DNA from: Mycocentrospora acerina
Taxonomy: Eukaryota; Ascomycota; Dothideomycetes; Pleosporales
DNA: 64,000 nucleotides
Assembly: GCA_022701365.1 (NCBI GenBank)
Contig: JAKUHH010000201.1
Span: 930,001 to 994,000, forward strand
Reading direction: 5' to 3'
Below the pieces are notes generated by a model. That model did not search any database. It was given only the letters and a program-made list of their open reading frames with translations, and was not told the origin of the DNA. The translations under genes and the position numbers were made by a program. Below, piece after piece: positions 42,809-54,082 of the stretch (its first letter is position 1; each line of letters starts with the position of its first letter).

Positions 42809-42905
42809 CACTACACACACTACACACACTACACACACTGCACTACACTACACTTCAATCTACTACACTATACTACATACACTATACTTCAATCTACCCT
42901 ACTCC
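42809..42905. repeat. ACTACAC minisatellite in the methyltransferase 5' leader
   Basis: Repeats of actacac, acacact and ctacactat units, plus a longer unit with acttcaatctac seen twice (42850-42861 and 42886-42897). It ends about 40 bp before the ATG, so it is probably part of the 5' UTR. Confidence 0.75.
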
Positions 42906-42945
42906 ACCACACCCCAACACACCCCACAACACCACAACACCCACC

Positions 42946-43614
42946 ATGGCCTGGCGAAGCTCCGGCCCCACAAACTCCGCCCTCATCACCAACCTGGAAC
43001 GCAACGGGCTCATCACCTCCCCCCGCATCAAACAAGCCATGCTCTCCATCGACCGCGCCCACTTCGCCCCCTCGCACCCCTACGACGACTCCCCCCAGCC
43101 CATCGGCCACCGCGCCACAATCTCCGCCCCCCACATGCACGCCTCGGCCTGCTCCTCACTGCTCGCCTCCCTCCCGCCAGGCGCCCACGTCCTCGACATA
43201 GGCTGCGGCTCCGGCTACCTCACCGCCGTCCTCGCCCACCTCGTCGGCCCCACCGGCCGCGTAACAGGCGTCGATCACCTCCCCGCGCTCGTCGACTTGT
43301 CCACGCGCAACTTGCAGAAATCTCCAGAGGGCCGCGCTATGCTCGACAGCGGGCAGGTCAACTTTGTGCTCGCTGATGGCCGGAAGGGCTGGCCGCATGG
43401 CGCTCCCTACGATGCCATTCATGTTGGCGCCGCGGCCGCCGAGCACCACGTCGAGTTGACGCAGCAGCTAAAGGCTCCGGGGAGGCTGTTTGTGCCTGTC
43501 GCTGATGGCGGGGTGCAGCATATTTGGGTGGTGGATAAGGCGGCAGATGGGAGTGTGGAGCGCAAGAAGATGTTTGGCGTGCAGTATGTGCCGTTGACGG
43601 ATGCGCATGAGTAG
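42946..43614 (+). CDS. Protein-L-isoaspartate O-methyltransferase
   Basis: A single-exon 222-residue PCMT. It shows the family N-terminal helix (NSALITNLERNGLI, then AMLSIDRAHFAP) and the substrate-binding IGHRATISAPHMHA (residues 53-66). The SAM motif I is HVLDIGCGSGYL (81-92), followed by VTGVDHLPALVD, FVLADGRKGWP and YDAIHVGAAA, and LKAPGRLFVPVAD. The enzyme methylates isoaspartyl residues of aged proteins with S-adenosylmethionine, starting their repair, mainly in the cytosol. Length and motif order are normal. The start ATG lies in a good CACCATGG context. It is convergent with the GTPase gene. Confidence 0.95.
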   Translation: MAWRSSGPTNSALITNLERNGLITSPRIKQAMLSIDRAHFAPSHPYDDSPQPIGHRATISAPHMHASACSSLLASLPPGAHVLDIGCGSGYLTAVLAHLVGPTGRVTGVDHLPALVDLSTRNLQKSPEGRAMLDSGQVNFVLADGRKGWPHGAPYDAIHVGAAAAEHHVELTQQLKAPGRLFVPVADGGVQHIWVVDKAADGSVERKKMFGVQYVPLTDAHE

Positions 43615-43681
43615 GTTAATGCTGTATCGTCTGTGGAGGGTTCTGAATGGATTAAGCTGGATATTAGCCAGAGAGAGGAGG

Positions 43682-43717
43682 AGTGGAGGTGGTGGTGGTG
43701 GTGGTGGTGGTGGTAGA
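43682..43717. repeat. GGT trinucleotide repeat
   Basis: About ten GGT units after GGAGG units, in the 277-bp space between the convergent methyltransferase and GTPase genes. Confidence 0.85.
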
Positions 43718-43891
43718 AGTGATAGCAAGAGGACGAGAATCAGTTGGCTTGGAATATCAACAAAAAAAATTACCCAATAACGATTAATGAAAACTTGTAA
43801 AGTATAAACCCAAATTAGCAACAAGACAGAATGGACAACATACACACGTACTCGCAACAACTCCCACTTGTAAGAAAAATAGCTCTCTTCC

Positions 43892-46597
43892 TCAACCCTC
43901 CTCCTCCTCTTCCTCAATGACAACCCTCCCCACAAACCCCTCCAGACCAGCAACCCCTTTAGCCCCTCCTGCTCCTGCTCCTGAAAACCCTCCCCCTCCC
44001 CCAGGCATAACTAACACCTTGGCATCCGCCTCGACAAACTCTCTCGTAGCAATAAACTGAAACGTCACGACCGCGGCAGACACCCCATCATCTCCATTGT
44101 CGTCGTCTTCATCTTCGTCGAACCCAAATCCAAACGCATCTTCATCTACATCTACATCCCTGCTCTTACTCTTCATCTTCGCCTCCCTTTCCACCCCAAC
44201 AGCCACGACCTTGGACGCCGCCCGCACACTCGCCACATACACGACGACTGCGCTTCCAACGGCGAGATTCCCTACCCGCCGCGCTTGGCTGCCGCCAAAC
44301 CGCACGGTAATGAGCCTCGAGGCTGTTACTGCGCAGTCCGCCAGCACCATTCCCTTGCGGATCCGACTGATGGGCGGGGGTGGCGCGCCGAGAACGGGCA
44401 TGTCAATGGGTGTGATGCTCATGGTTCCCACTTGGCCGGCGTGCAAGCTTCTCACGGGGAGACGCAGGTTGCGCAGTGAGGTGATGCGGACGTGCCGCCA
44501 TTCACTGCGAGGGTCGCTGGAGGAGGGGGAAAAGGCTCGGGCGTGGGGTTTCTTCAGGGCGCCAGGGAAGGATTTGGATGTTTGTACAGGCGGTGTTCGG
44601 TGGTGGCCGTGTCTTGCGCTGCTGCTGTCGCTGTCGTCGGAGCTGCTGTCTGCTGGGTAAGGGCCGAGGACTAGCTCGTCGCCGACTCTCAGCGTGCCGT
44701 AGCGTAGGTAGCCGCCGATTATGGCTGCGCGGTCCGATGGGGCGTTGTTTTTGACACTGTATACGTCCTCAATGTGGAATAGATTGGACGGTGACGATTT
44801 GGACGGGGCCGCTGATGGAGGCGGGAGGGGAAGTTGGCGAAGCAAGGCGTGTAGCTTGTTGATACCTGTTCCTTTGACAGCACTCGTCAAGATGATTGGT
44901 ACTGCTGACAACAGTGATGTTTGCATAAGTTGCACCACATCATCCGCTTCCTTTAGATCGGCTGCAGACACTGTGAGCATGTCTGCTTCCAAAATAGACG
45001 TCGACTGATCAGAGATGATGCACGGTCTCCGGCCCACGTCTTTGAGCGCTGACAAGAGCTTGGAGAGAGTTTGGCGCAAGCCAGCTTTGGTTGCGAGATC
45101 ATACTTGGTGATTACCACCACCAAAGGCAACTCCAGATCCAGACATAGCTGAAGGTGGGCCTGTGACACATCTACATCTACTGCAGTAGAGCCAACTGGA
45201 TCCTGTGAGGTGAGAGACGCCCCGATTTTGCTAGAGTCGTCAGTACTGTCCGCAGGGACGCAAACGAGGGTCCAGTGCGGTTGCCAGCCAACAATACCAC
45301 GAACAGTTGTCCGTCTAAAGCGGGGATGACCTGCAGAGTCAGAGAGGAAAATCAAGCGTCCCTGCTCCGCAGCTTCCACAGAGGCGTGTATATCAATCCA
45401 GGACGAGACATCTCCAGACCCATAACTAATAACCTGAGTCGAAGTCGTTCCCTCATCACCACTGATATCGCGATAGCCTATAAGCTCCTGTGTGACGGAG
45501 CTGGTCATACCCGACGCAATTTCGTGTCTGTGCCTGAGAAGACTCAGACGACTTTTCCCCCTCCCATTGTCCAGTGTCTTGGTCGACAAAGTACCAAGCA
45601 GACTGGATTTACCAGAGGTTGTTGCACCGGTCAAAGACACACGTAGTTGTTCAACCACTGTCCGAGAATCTTCTATTGAAGCTGCCGAAGATGCCGCACC
45701 ACTCGTGAGATTCAATTGCACGTTGCTGATATCGTGCTGGTCTCTTTTGGCAGGATCAACAAGGTGTTGTTCTGGATGTACAAGAGCCTCAGCAACTAGC
45801 AATGTCGACTTTTGCACTCTTTCCTGAGAAGTGCCAATACCTTCAATCCACTCACAATCACCTACAGGTACTCTGCGCAGGACCTGCACGCCACAACCTA
45901 GGCTTGCAGCCATGGCGCGTAGGTTGTTCAAACTCTCCTCCATTTCATCTTCTGCCAAGCCTACAATCGTTCCGTCGTCGGCCACTCCAATTTCGTAAAG
46001 TGCCCCTTTGCTCTCTTCCAGTCCAGGAAGAAGCCGTTGGGGCATGTTAGGGAAAGACAGTCGAACATCTTCTGGAAATTGGGGAAGAACTGCCGCCATG
46101 GATGAAGAAATGTGATAGGGACATGATTGTTGCAGACGCCACAGCAACTGAGTGGTAAGTTGCTCTAGTCGATGTTGCCGAGAGGGTGTGGCGATTGGTG
46201 GAGGAGGGGTATTGGATAGAAGACCCGATTCAGACACGCTACGGCTTCCAGAGTGTGGGTTCGGGATATCACAGCGACGTAGAGAGCCAGAGATATGACG
46301 TCCCGTGCTGGTACTGGAGCGAGTGAATGATCTCCGTCGTCGAAGAAGTAAATGGAGCTTGTACTCCGTGGGTCCTTCCTGTGGCTCTGCCTCTAATCTT
46401 GTAATCTTGCTATAATCTTCAATAGTAGTGCGAGAATTTGCGGTTGATTGATGGCTCCCATTGACACTAGGCCCTAAAGAATGAGACTTGGTGTCATGCT
46501 GAGAAGTTGGCGTGCCTGCAGGGTTTCTGGCTGGAGGTGTCGCCCATGGCGATGACACTCGCGGAGGGTCCGGGTCGAAAGTGAAGATGGAAGCCAT
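43892..46597 (-). CDS. GTPBP1/GTPBP2-like GTPase
   Basis: A single-exon 901-residue protein. A long Ser/Arg-rich N-terminus is followed by a conserved region (RLEQLTTQLLWRLQQ, then ALYEIGVADDGTIVGL) and the translation-factor-type G domain. G1 is GATTSGKSS (324-332), G2 region GMTSSVTQELIGYRD, G3 DSAGHPRF (420-427) and G4 TKYD (497-500). EF-Tu-like beta-barrel domains follow, with VGDELVLGPYP, VRSLHAGQVGTMSI and IRKGMVLADC. G3 has Ser where most translation factors have Thr or Pro. The tail is rich in Asp/Glu and ends in a polyglutamate run. The order fits GTPBP1-type GTPases, linked in animals to mRNA surveillance and ribosome rescue. The role in fungi is open. Confidence 0.85.
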   Translation of the reverse strand: MASIFTFDPDPPRVSSPWATPPARNPAGTPTSQHDTKSHSLGPSVNGSHQSTANSRTTIEDYSKITRLEAEPQEGPTEYKLHLLLRRRRSFTRSSTSTGRHISGSLRRCDIPNPHSGSRSVSESGLLSNTPPPPIATPSRQHRLEQLTTQLLWRLQQSCPYHISSSMAAVLPQFPEDVRLSFPNMPQRLLPGLEESKGALYEIGVADDGTIVGLAEDEMEESLNNLRAMAASLGCGVQVLRRVPVGDCEWIEGIGTSQERVQKSTLLVAEALVHPEQHLVDPAKRDQHDISNVQLNLTSGAASSAASIEDSRTVVEQLRVSLTGATTSGKSSLLGTLSTKTLDNGRGKSRLSLLRHRHEIASGMTSSVTQELIGYRDISGDEGTTSTQVISYGSGDVSSWIDIHASVEAAEQGRLIFLSDSAGHPRFRRTTVRGIVGWQPHWTLVCVPADSTDDSSKIGASLTSQDPVGSTAVDVDVSQAHLQLCLDLELPLVVVITKYDLATKAGLRQTLSKLLSALKDVGRRPCIISDQSTSILEADMLTVSAADLKEADDVVQLMQTSLLSAVPIILTSAVKGTGINKLHALLRQLPLPPPSAAPSKSSPSNLFHIEDVYSVKNNAPSDRAAIIGGYLRYGTLRVGDELVLGPYPADSSSDDSDSSSARHGHHRTPPVQTSKSFPGALKKPHARAFSPSSSDPRSEWRHVRITSLRNLRLPVRSLHAGQVGTMSITPIDMPVLGAPPPPISRIRKGMVLADCAVTASRLITVRFGGSQARRVGNLAVGSAVVVYVASVRAASKVVAVGVEREAKMKSKSRDVDVDEDAFGFGFDEDEDDDNGDDGVSAAVVTFQFIATREFVEADAKVLVMPGGGGGFSGAGAGGAKGVAGLEGFVGRVVIEEEEEEG

Positions 46598-49500
46598 GTT
46601 GTTGTGTTGCTCAGCTTCTTGGGTTGGTGGCGATGATTGTTGGTGGAGTCATGCGGTAATCCTGAGAATGCGTAGACTTGTATTGAAACTACGATTTAAC
46701 ACATTTGCTCATCAAGTATTGTGAATATGTATGCGAATAGTGCGTCCGGAACAGTTGTGTCAGTAATGGAGGCATTTTGGCTATGAAAAAGCGCAAACGT
46801 ATGTCAGACTTCGCAGAGCGATAGCTGGGGTAGACTCGTAAACGAGTTCCAAGTAGTTGCCAAATTGGCGTTTACTAGAGACTGAGAGACATTGTCATGG
46901 AAAACTTGCGTCTTTTGCTGGGGATTGAAGATGAGGCGTCGTTGCGATATGTTACAGTCTCACAGATGGAAGGACTGAGGTCACAGCTAAGTTTATGATG
47001 GCGCGATAGGCGGGAACACGGATGGCCCGTGCTCACTTGGAAAGGCGGAGTCACGGTCGTGTAGGATATGAATCACCTCCAACCTTCTGCCATTCAGTTC
47101 GTATCACTACCAACGCTGCGCCCTTTGAACGCCCTCGAACCTCTCGTCATGAGTTTGGCTGCCTGATGGACTGGTTTTTTTGGTGCAAATCTCAGGTGTC
47201 AGGTGTAGTCATCATACCTAACTCATTGCGTATTTTTCCGAACACTGCAACTCGTACTGTGAAACTTGTGCCGTATCAGTTGGTGCGACCATTTTCGTAC
47301 AACAGTCCTTGAGTATTGTGCTAAATTTCGTGTGCTTAGTCTTGTCATCGCGTCTCATTGGCTCTGTTTGTCATGCTTCAATAGACTTTATGAATCGTCT
47401 CATCCGTCGCATAATTGAGGTGTCTAACAACTGCATGTTCATAATACAGGCTCAAACCAAGAGTCGAGCCTACTCCTCAGAATTTTCTGCATCGCCTGCG
47501 TTCCAGACCTCTCGCCCCAAACGGAATCCGCGCGACGTCCCGCTCTCCATGGTACTCTCTCTCACTCACTCTCTCTCTTCATATGCTGTCGTAAAAAGGA
47601 CCGTAGGATTATGCGGACAGTCTGCCATGCGCAAATCATCCTTCCTTCCGCTTCCTCTTGCGCCACGCGTATCGTTCCTCCTGCAGCCGATTAGGATTGC
47701 GTTGCCCACTAAGGGCTAGGTTACGTTATGGGCGTAGGTTGGGCATTGTTCACAAGGTATGTGCGCCGCATGCACACGAAAATGCATACATTTTGATTGT
47801 TCACAACATGACTTTTGTCAAGCCTACGAATCACGGACGTTAGATTCCTATTTCGTCTGACTTCCCGACTCGCGCAATGCTCTAGACTGCCATTCCATGC
47901 AGGGCCGTCCAAAGTAACGTACGATGAAGAGCTTTAGGATAATGCTGGCAGCCAGCAGGGGTCGCAAATGCGACTCGTTGCCGCCGTTGGTAGCGAACTG
48001 ACAGCAGGAACTGGTTTGTCGGGTAAATTACCCGGACCAAAATCCATAAATTTGCGTGTTAGCACATTGCTGACCGTGTATTTATTTTGGCGAGGACGGG
48101 TGTCTAGTGTCATTTCTTGCATACTTTCGTCGCGTGTCACAAGTACAATGCAGAGTCTCAGGTGAGGTGTGACGACGACGCGTGTTCGGGAAACAGTCCA
48201 TCCTCGAGGCTGGTCGCCTTGCATGACCAGAAGTCACCGCAATCTGATTCGTTCCCAGTACTTATCTTTCGCACAATCATCCAGGTCAACCACTCTCCGA
48301 TTGCTCCACAGCTAAACCCTGATAGCTTTGGCGTAGTACAGATCAAGTGACAGCACATCCTTCCCGCCTAACCGCGCCCCGCCGCGCCGCCGGATGTCAC
48401 CCTGCGCCGCGGCAGGCCCCGATCCACATGTCAGTCGAGTCCTTTGTCGTGCGGCGCAGCGGATACCTCGCTTTTGCGTCATTCCCATTCCCGCTTGCAG
48501 GAGGGGACCGAATTGAAGGATCTCGTGAAAAGCAGCCCCTGCCCGACGAAACCTTGCGCGAATAGGCGGGTGAGGCATGCGTGAATGAGTAGACCTGCAA
48601 TGTCAGATAAACTTTGTGACAAGAAACGTTCTTGCATTACCTGTGAGAGAGTGCGTCCAGGGACTCGGGAACACGAACCCGAATGCATCGATAGAGGGCA
48701 AATTAGGCAATTAGCCGACTAAATCCACAATTTCGCACGACATCATTTACTCAAAGTCTATTCACTTTCATGACTACGTTGAGCGGAACTTGAAGCGCAG
48801 CCAATGGGAATTGAGCCATCTGCCAATCGTAACGGCTTCTGGCCTTACCGCTAGCGTGTGACGAATTTGGTATGCCTTAATTCAGTCATCCGCGCGCATG
48901 TCCTACTTCCCGCCTTCCTCATCAAGCAGTGCTCCAGCCAGCATATGCTGCTAGGATGACCTTGCAATCAGGGCACTCCATATCCCATGTTACGCCATGT
49001 GCGAATTGGTTGATCTTGGACCTCCACGCACGGCATTTTCCATCCGGACAAGGCCCCCCTCCATTGCAGTGTTACACGGGGCCAAGGAAAAGCGAAGCGA
49101 GACCACAGTAGCCAATTCCCAGCATCATGGTTCACGCCGTGGTCTTACCGCCACATGCTGCAAGGTGTGCCGTCATTTCGTGCTGGTCGACTTTCGCTCT
49201 CATAAACCTGGAATACGACCTTGCAAGGCTTCCCGCCCAGTGGTGGCGTGGCGACAACGGCCCGCCACGTTCACGACCAAAGCTCTCCGAGACCGTGCCA
49301 GGCCGTCTCGCCCAGTTAAACAAGTTCCTTGTCTTCTCCAAACGTTTGGTTGATTAATAGGGAACCTACGCGCGGCTTGTACGTATGCAGTGACCCAGTG
49401 ACTAGACCACGAGAGTAATATGGCTGAATGAGGCCTGTCATATCGAATCATGCAAAAGGCCTCCAGATTGATTTGACTATATACTATTTTCTCAACTCGG

Positions 49501-50178
49501 ACAATTACGCCCAAATGCTTTATTGGTACCTGCAGTTTTAGGCTAAGGAGCACAGTCCGGGGATGTGTTACGGTGAGCCAAAAGCATGAAATGGGTTAAG
49601 GGTTGGGTTCCTGCAAATCGAGTTGCTCCGTCGGCAAAGGAGCCGATGGAGCTTGTACCTTCTCTCTATCAAAAATCCTCCCGTGTTTCCCCGGGTTGCT
49701 GCTACATCGCCTCGTCAAGCCAAAAAGGGAGCAAATGGATAAGCTTGGGAAAAAAAATTAAAATATGAGGTCATCTATCACGAAATGATGTAATTGCTAA
49801 TCCCAGGACGCGGGAACAAGTTTATCCTCCGGGCGTCTTCTAGGATCCCCAGAGACTGCAGCGCGTAGGGCGGGATATGTGAAGTAGCTCTGTGAGCTGG
49901 CTGGCATCTTTGTGTGCCATAACGCTTCCTTCATTAGAATAGGTCGCGGAGGTAGCGAGTCCTTTGCAGCCTGAGCAACGCAAGCCAGAACCCTTATGGA
50001 GGTCTTGGAGGTGGTAGTGAGGACTCCATTTTCCTTCTCATTTGTTGCCTCCCGCGGCGTAGCTTTCTCCTTCTTTCCCCTGAAATCCGGACTAGCCTGG
50101 CCTCGACCACCTCTCGACAGGCGCACACAAGACTAGATTTTTGCAGTTTTTTTGATACTTTGATGCAAAGATTCTCAT
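46598..50178. other. 3.6-kb gene-poor region
   Basis: This stretch lies between the GTPase start and the C2H2 regulator stop. I checked both strands for family motifs and plausible splicing and recognised none; the open frames (at most 136 codons) do not resemble proteins. A GC-rich patch occurs at 48360-48430. A tRNA-like T arm near 48670 fails on loop size. It could hold long UTRs, non-coding RNA or decayed sequence. Confidence 0.4.
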
Positions 50179-51600
50179 TCACCGGCTTGATTCTGATGGT
50201 CGTCGAGGTTTGCACTTGTCATGTGCCATGTGGCCATTCCTTGCAGTTGTGCGCGTAAACTCGGCTCCACATCTTGGACAGTAGCTCTTCGACGCAGTGC
50301 CTGACTTCTCGCGCTGATGCCGTAGCAGATTACTAAACGTAGAGAACTGACGTCCATTGCACCCATGCTCCCAGCATTGTGGCTTGGGTCGAGAATTGAG
50401 GACGCGCGGCGGCATCAAAGCGCTGTTTTGGGAATTTGGGGAAGATGATATTGCTGAAACCGCGCTAGCTGGGGGCGGAGGAACACCTTGTGGAGGCTCG
50501 TATGACGGGTATGCAGCGGGCGTAGTTGACGATGGTGGGTACATTGTAGGAAGTGGATGATAGTCGCCTACTGTGTAACTAGAAGAAGGGTATAATGGTG
50601 GACTGCGTGATATGAGCAGCAATTCTAATCATTAAATCAAGATCTTACTTACGGAGGATAGTTGGAGTTGTTTCCCATCGATTGACTTGGAAGACTGCCC
50701 TGAGGAGCAGGGTAAGAGTAGTTGTGCGAAGTAGAGCTTGTGCGCAGCGAATCCAAAGATTGCTGCTGTTGATATGGACTTCTTGGTAGCGATGGGGGCT
50801 GAGGTTGGTATGGCGGCAATGTCGTGTGTTCGTCAGGTCTCCTAGGGTGACTTCCGTGCGACAAGCTAGGGCTTGAGGCGTATCCAGAAGCATATGATCC
50901 TGATGTCAATGGCCTGTGTTCGGCATACGACTGCTGGCTCACAGGCGGGTAGCCAGACGAATAAGATGACTGTGAAGCGTAGTGGCTCATGCCGTACTGT
51001 GATTGCGGCATCATGTACCCCAAAGTGCTGATATCGTCAGGCGGTGAACTCCTCAAGTTGATGTGGCAATTCGTACCTCATATCTTGTAGTTCCAAAAGC
51101 GAGGCTTGTGGCCGTTTGGAGTTTGTAGTAAGAAACAATCTGGAAGGGTCGTTGCCAGACACTAAAGGAAGCAGATCAGATCCAGAAGTTTGTGAAAAAT
51201 GGATGCTGTGGGGTGGGTGCGATTGCGCAAGAGGAAATGGCTCCACTTGTGTTTTGCTAGGAGAGTGAGAATGTGGAAACTCAAGAGGATTCTCGAGAGG
51301 ATTTATCGGAGCTTGATATCTCTCTAGGATATCGGATTGGGAGATGCTGCCTCGGTGAAAACTTTCAAGCGGGTCCAAGGGATCCCAAACTGATGGAGGT
51401 GGACGTGTCTCTGGACTTTGATACTCGATAGACTTTCTGTGGGGCTCAGGCAAGAATGCGGCACGGTGCGAGTGGATACCCCTGGTCTGTGAACTTTCTG
51501 GTGGCTGGAAAGACAGGGCTTGGTCAATGCGATTCCTAAGTGTGCGTGAGATAGTGCTTGTTTTGCTGTGTTGTTTACGAAGACGATGATGGTGATGCAT
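50179..51600 (-). CDS. C2H2-type zinc-finger regulator
   Basis: Three exons (51600-51077, 51027-50653, 50602-50179) give 440 residues. Intron 1 is 49 nt (GTACGAATTG to GATATCAG, branch CTGAC) and intron 2 is 50 nt. The protein is mostly disordered, rich in Ser, Pro, Tyr and Gln, with YASQSSYSSGYPP and SPYQQQQ stretches. Two zinc fingers sit at the C-terminus. The first (CWEHGCNGRQFSTFSNLLRH) has an atypical C-x4-C pair and unclear last ligand. The second (YCPRCGAEFTRTTARNGH, then HDKC) follows directly. This architecture is usual for fungal developmental regulators, but I cannot name the orthologue. The start is the first in-frame ATG (51600); an upstream exon beginning at 51886 is possible. 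Confidence 0.75.
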
Positions 51601-54082
51601 GGGAGTCCGTGGGGTTGTAATCAAGTGGACACTAGCGGAAAAACATACGTCTGTGTCGTCAAATACAATCAGCTGAGTGGATTGTTATTCGTCTTATGGA
51701 GAGATTATCGTGAGGCAGTTTCTGTTCTTGGTGTTTGGTGATGACCTGCGCCTCTCCGAGGGATATACCTGCAACTCTCAGGATAGAACATCTAAGCTGT
51801 AGTAAGTTACAACAGCGCTTTTCCCGGCTGTGCGGCCGGGAACTGGTTAAGGCATCGAAGGATTCCGACCCTTGTCTTGCAGCCATGACCACCCACCCCA
51901 CTGTCTCCTAGTCGTCGAACGTGCAAGCGCGGTACCTGGCTTTTCGGCATCCTGAATCCATCGCCCATGGGGTCGTTCACGATCAAAGCGGCGGCCGTTG
52001 TAAAGCAATCACTCTAGCTGATATTCGGATTCAGCCGAGATTTCAATGCTTTGCAGCTAACAGACGGCACGAGAGTGCGCCATCACGGGATCTAACAACG
52101 AAACTGATGATGGCACTGAGAGTGCCGTAAAGCGGCCGCCGATGAGCCATAGGATACGCTTGCCCTCCATACAGAAACGTTGGTGGCGGCTGAGGGCTGC
52201 CGCGCGTGGGAAAAAAACCATGCCGCGTTCAGTCTGGTGCCCCTAGCACCCTGGTCAGATACGGTTTAAACTAGGATGAGCAATGACAATACACGATAGA
52301 GAATATGCGTATGGGGCGAGTTGTGTCGACAGAGACGTGATCGCGATTCAGAGAAGATGTGGCGCGTGCTCATTTCATCTCCTGGCCTTGTTGTCAAGGA
52401 ATGCTGGCACCGCCACGGCATTGCTTGGGAGATCGTTTCCTGCCATCAAACCAACTCCAAACATGTGGTGTTGTGCTGTGCTCTCCCGCGACTAGGTGTA
52501 GTGCGAAGTTCGAGCCAACGTATCGCGGCAGCTCTCTGCCGAACCACGTGTTTCCTAACCGAATTAAGGTCGCTGGCAACATGCGCCGCTGTCATTATCG
52601 CCATTCAACGGCCACGCCCGCATGACGATGATACGGTTTTCTGGAAGAGACATCGAAGCTAAACAAGAAGTGGCACAAAACTCCAACACAGCTTTGCGCC
52701 GATACCGACTCGCGTGCAGCAAGGGACTGCAGATGCGTGACGGGGAGACGGATGTCCAGGTGTGATTCAGGTTGCAGACATAAAAGTGGAGAAAGTAAGT
52801 CATCTCCACCCCTCCCTTTTCCCAGGGTCTCGCCGTCTGCCTGTGCGTGGAGAACGGAGTCCGGGTTAATGGTCAATGCTGGGACCCGTCGAGACCGGTC
52901 CTTGCTGAAATTCTTTTGGGGCCTGATGGCATTTGTCGGCCTGATGAATACTAAACACCACCGAACCTCGCCTCTCCAGTCACCACGATATCTAGTTTCA
53001 GATCACTTGTCCACTATCAGCAGTACTTGTTCATGGAGTGAGCAAGCCAGGGAAAAATCTGCTGACTGCTAGATCTACTTTACACGTCTAACACACACCT
53101 GACCCCGAGAGCTTTAATGTAACGCCACACGAAAAATGCACACCCTATCAGAGAAGACAACTCATACGTAAATGATGTCAAACATCTACAGACCCGAACA
53201 AGCGGAACCTAGATGATGCCAACCGGCAAATGTTCGCTACAACCCACGATGATGACACGGCTATTGCTGCTCCAACCCACAATAAGGCCATAGATTCCGC
53301 CGACGGCAACAAAATTTACGTCTTTTCAGCTATCCGATGAAATTGTTTCCTCCCACACAAACACTCAACGCGCGACGTCAATGCTATACGTCATTTCCTA
53401 CGCGGCGATCTCGCTGTATTTTCTCTTTGGTCCCTAATGCATGTTCCACACCTGCATGCAACACACGAAAATTGTCCGAACTGTAGGCGATAATTGGCGA
53501 CTCAGTGTGGAGACGATGTCGCAAGATGCCCAAGATCAGGCAGAAGTGCTGTAATGTTGTGCTCGGAAGGCCTAAAAAATACTATGCCATGTGTCATGCT
53601 CAGCTTGTCGTATTGTATAGCCACAAGTAGTTGGTCTCTTGAGCGGACGATGGTCCTCAATCGAGCAAGAAGCAGTGGCGTAGCAGTGGTGGTCGGCTGC
53701 ACTCGGGGCGCTTTGGTACGACTTTACGCCTGAGTAATCTTCTCTCAGAATAGACACGGCTTTTCGGGATCTCAGGCGATGTAGATACTCCGTGACCGTA
53801 ATGGGGAAATACATTGCTCAGGGGAAATATGCTTTCACCCGGTGGAAAAATGCATACACGATTCAATAAGCTTTCGTACTCTAATAAGAAGCAATAACAA
53901 CGACTTGACTTTTGTGATTTGTAATATCAACATAATCATGCAAAAGAGGCACATAGTCCATCCCACGAACTATAGTCAAACCTAATATCAAGCCCCTGGA
54001 GGAAAATCACCAAGAACACTATCAATAAAACAACACGAAAGTCTGTAGATAACCTTAACATTCAGCCTCAGGGGCTTCAAAA
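51601..54082. other. 2.5-kb region upstream of the C2H2 regulator
   Basis: No gene was recognised on either strand. A minus-strand open frame from an ATG at 51886 could be an upstream exon of the regulator (MAARQGSESFDALTSS). The rest shows no repeat, RNA gene or protein homology that I can see. Together with 46.6-50.2 kb it makes the least gene-dense part of the window. Confidence 0.4.

Larger units (their letters stand above)
42462..42945. promoter_or_regulatory. Divergent promoter, Utp22 / isoaspartate methyltransferase
   Basis: A 484-bp gap between divergent start codons. It contains the 16-bp palindrome near Utp22 and a long ACTACAC-type repeat near the methyltransferase. No gene was seen. 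Confidence 0.55.

Noticed and set aside
48655..48720. Possible tRNA on the minus strand
   Set aside because: A GGGTTCG-like loop and short stem are present, but the T loop would be 8 nt and no anticodon or acceptor stem can be formed.
49797..50215. Extra C-terminal exon of the C2H2 regulator
   Set aside because: A possible GTGAATGAG donor and CTAG acceptor exist, but the resulting peptide is low-complexity and basic with no zinc-finger continuation.
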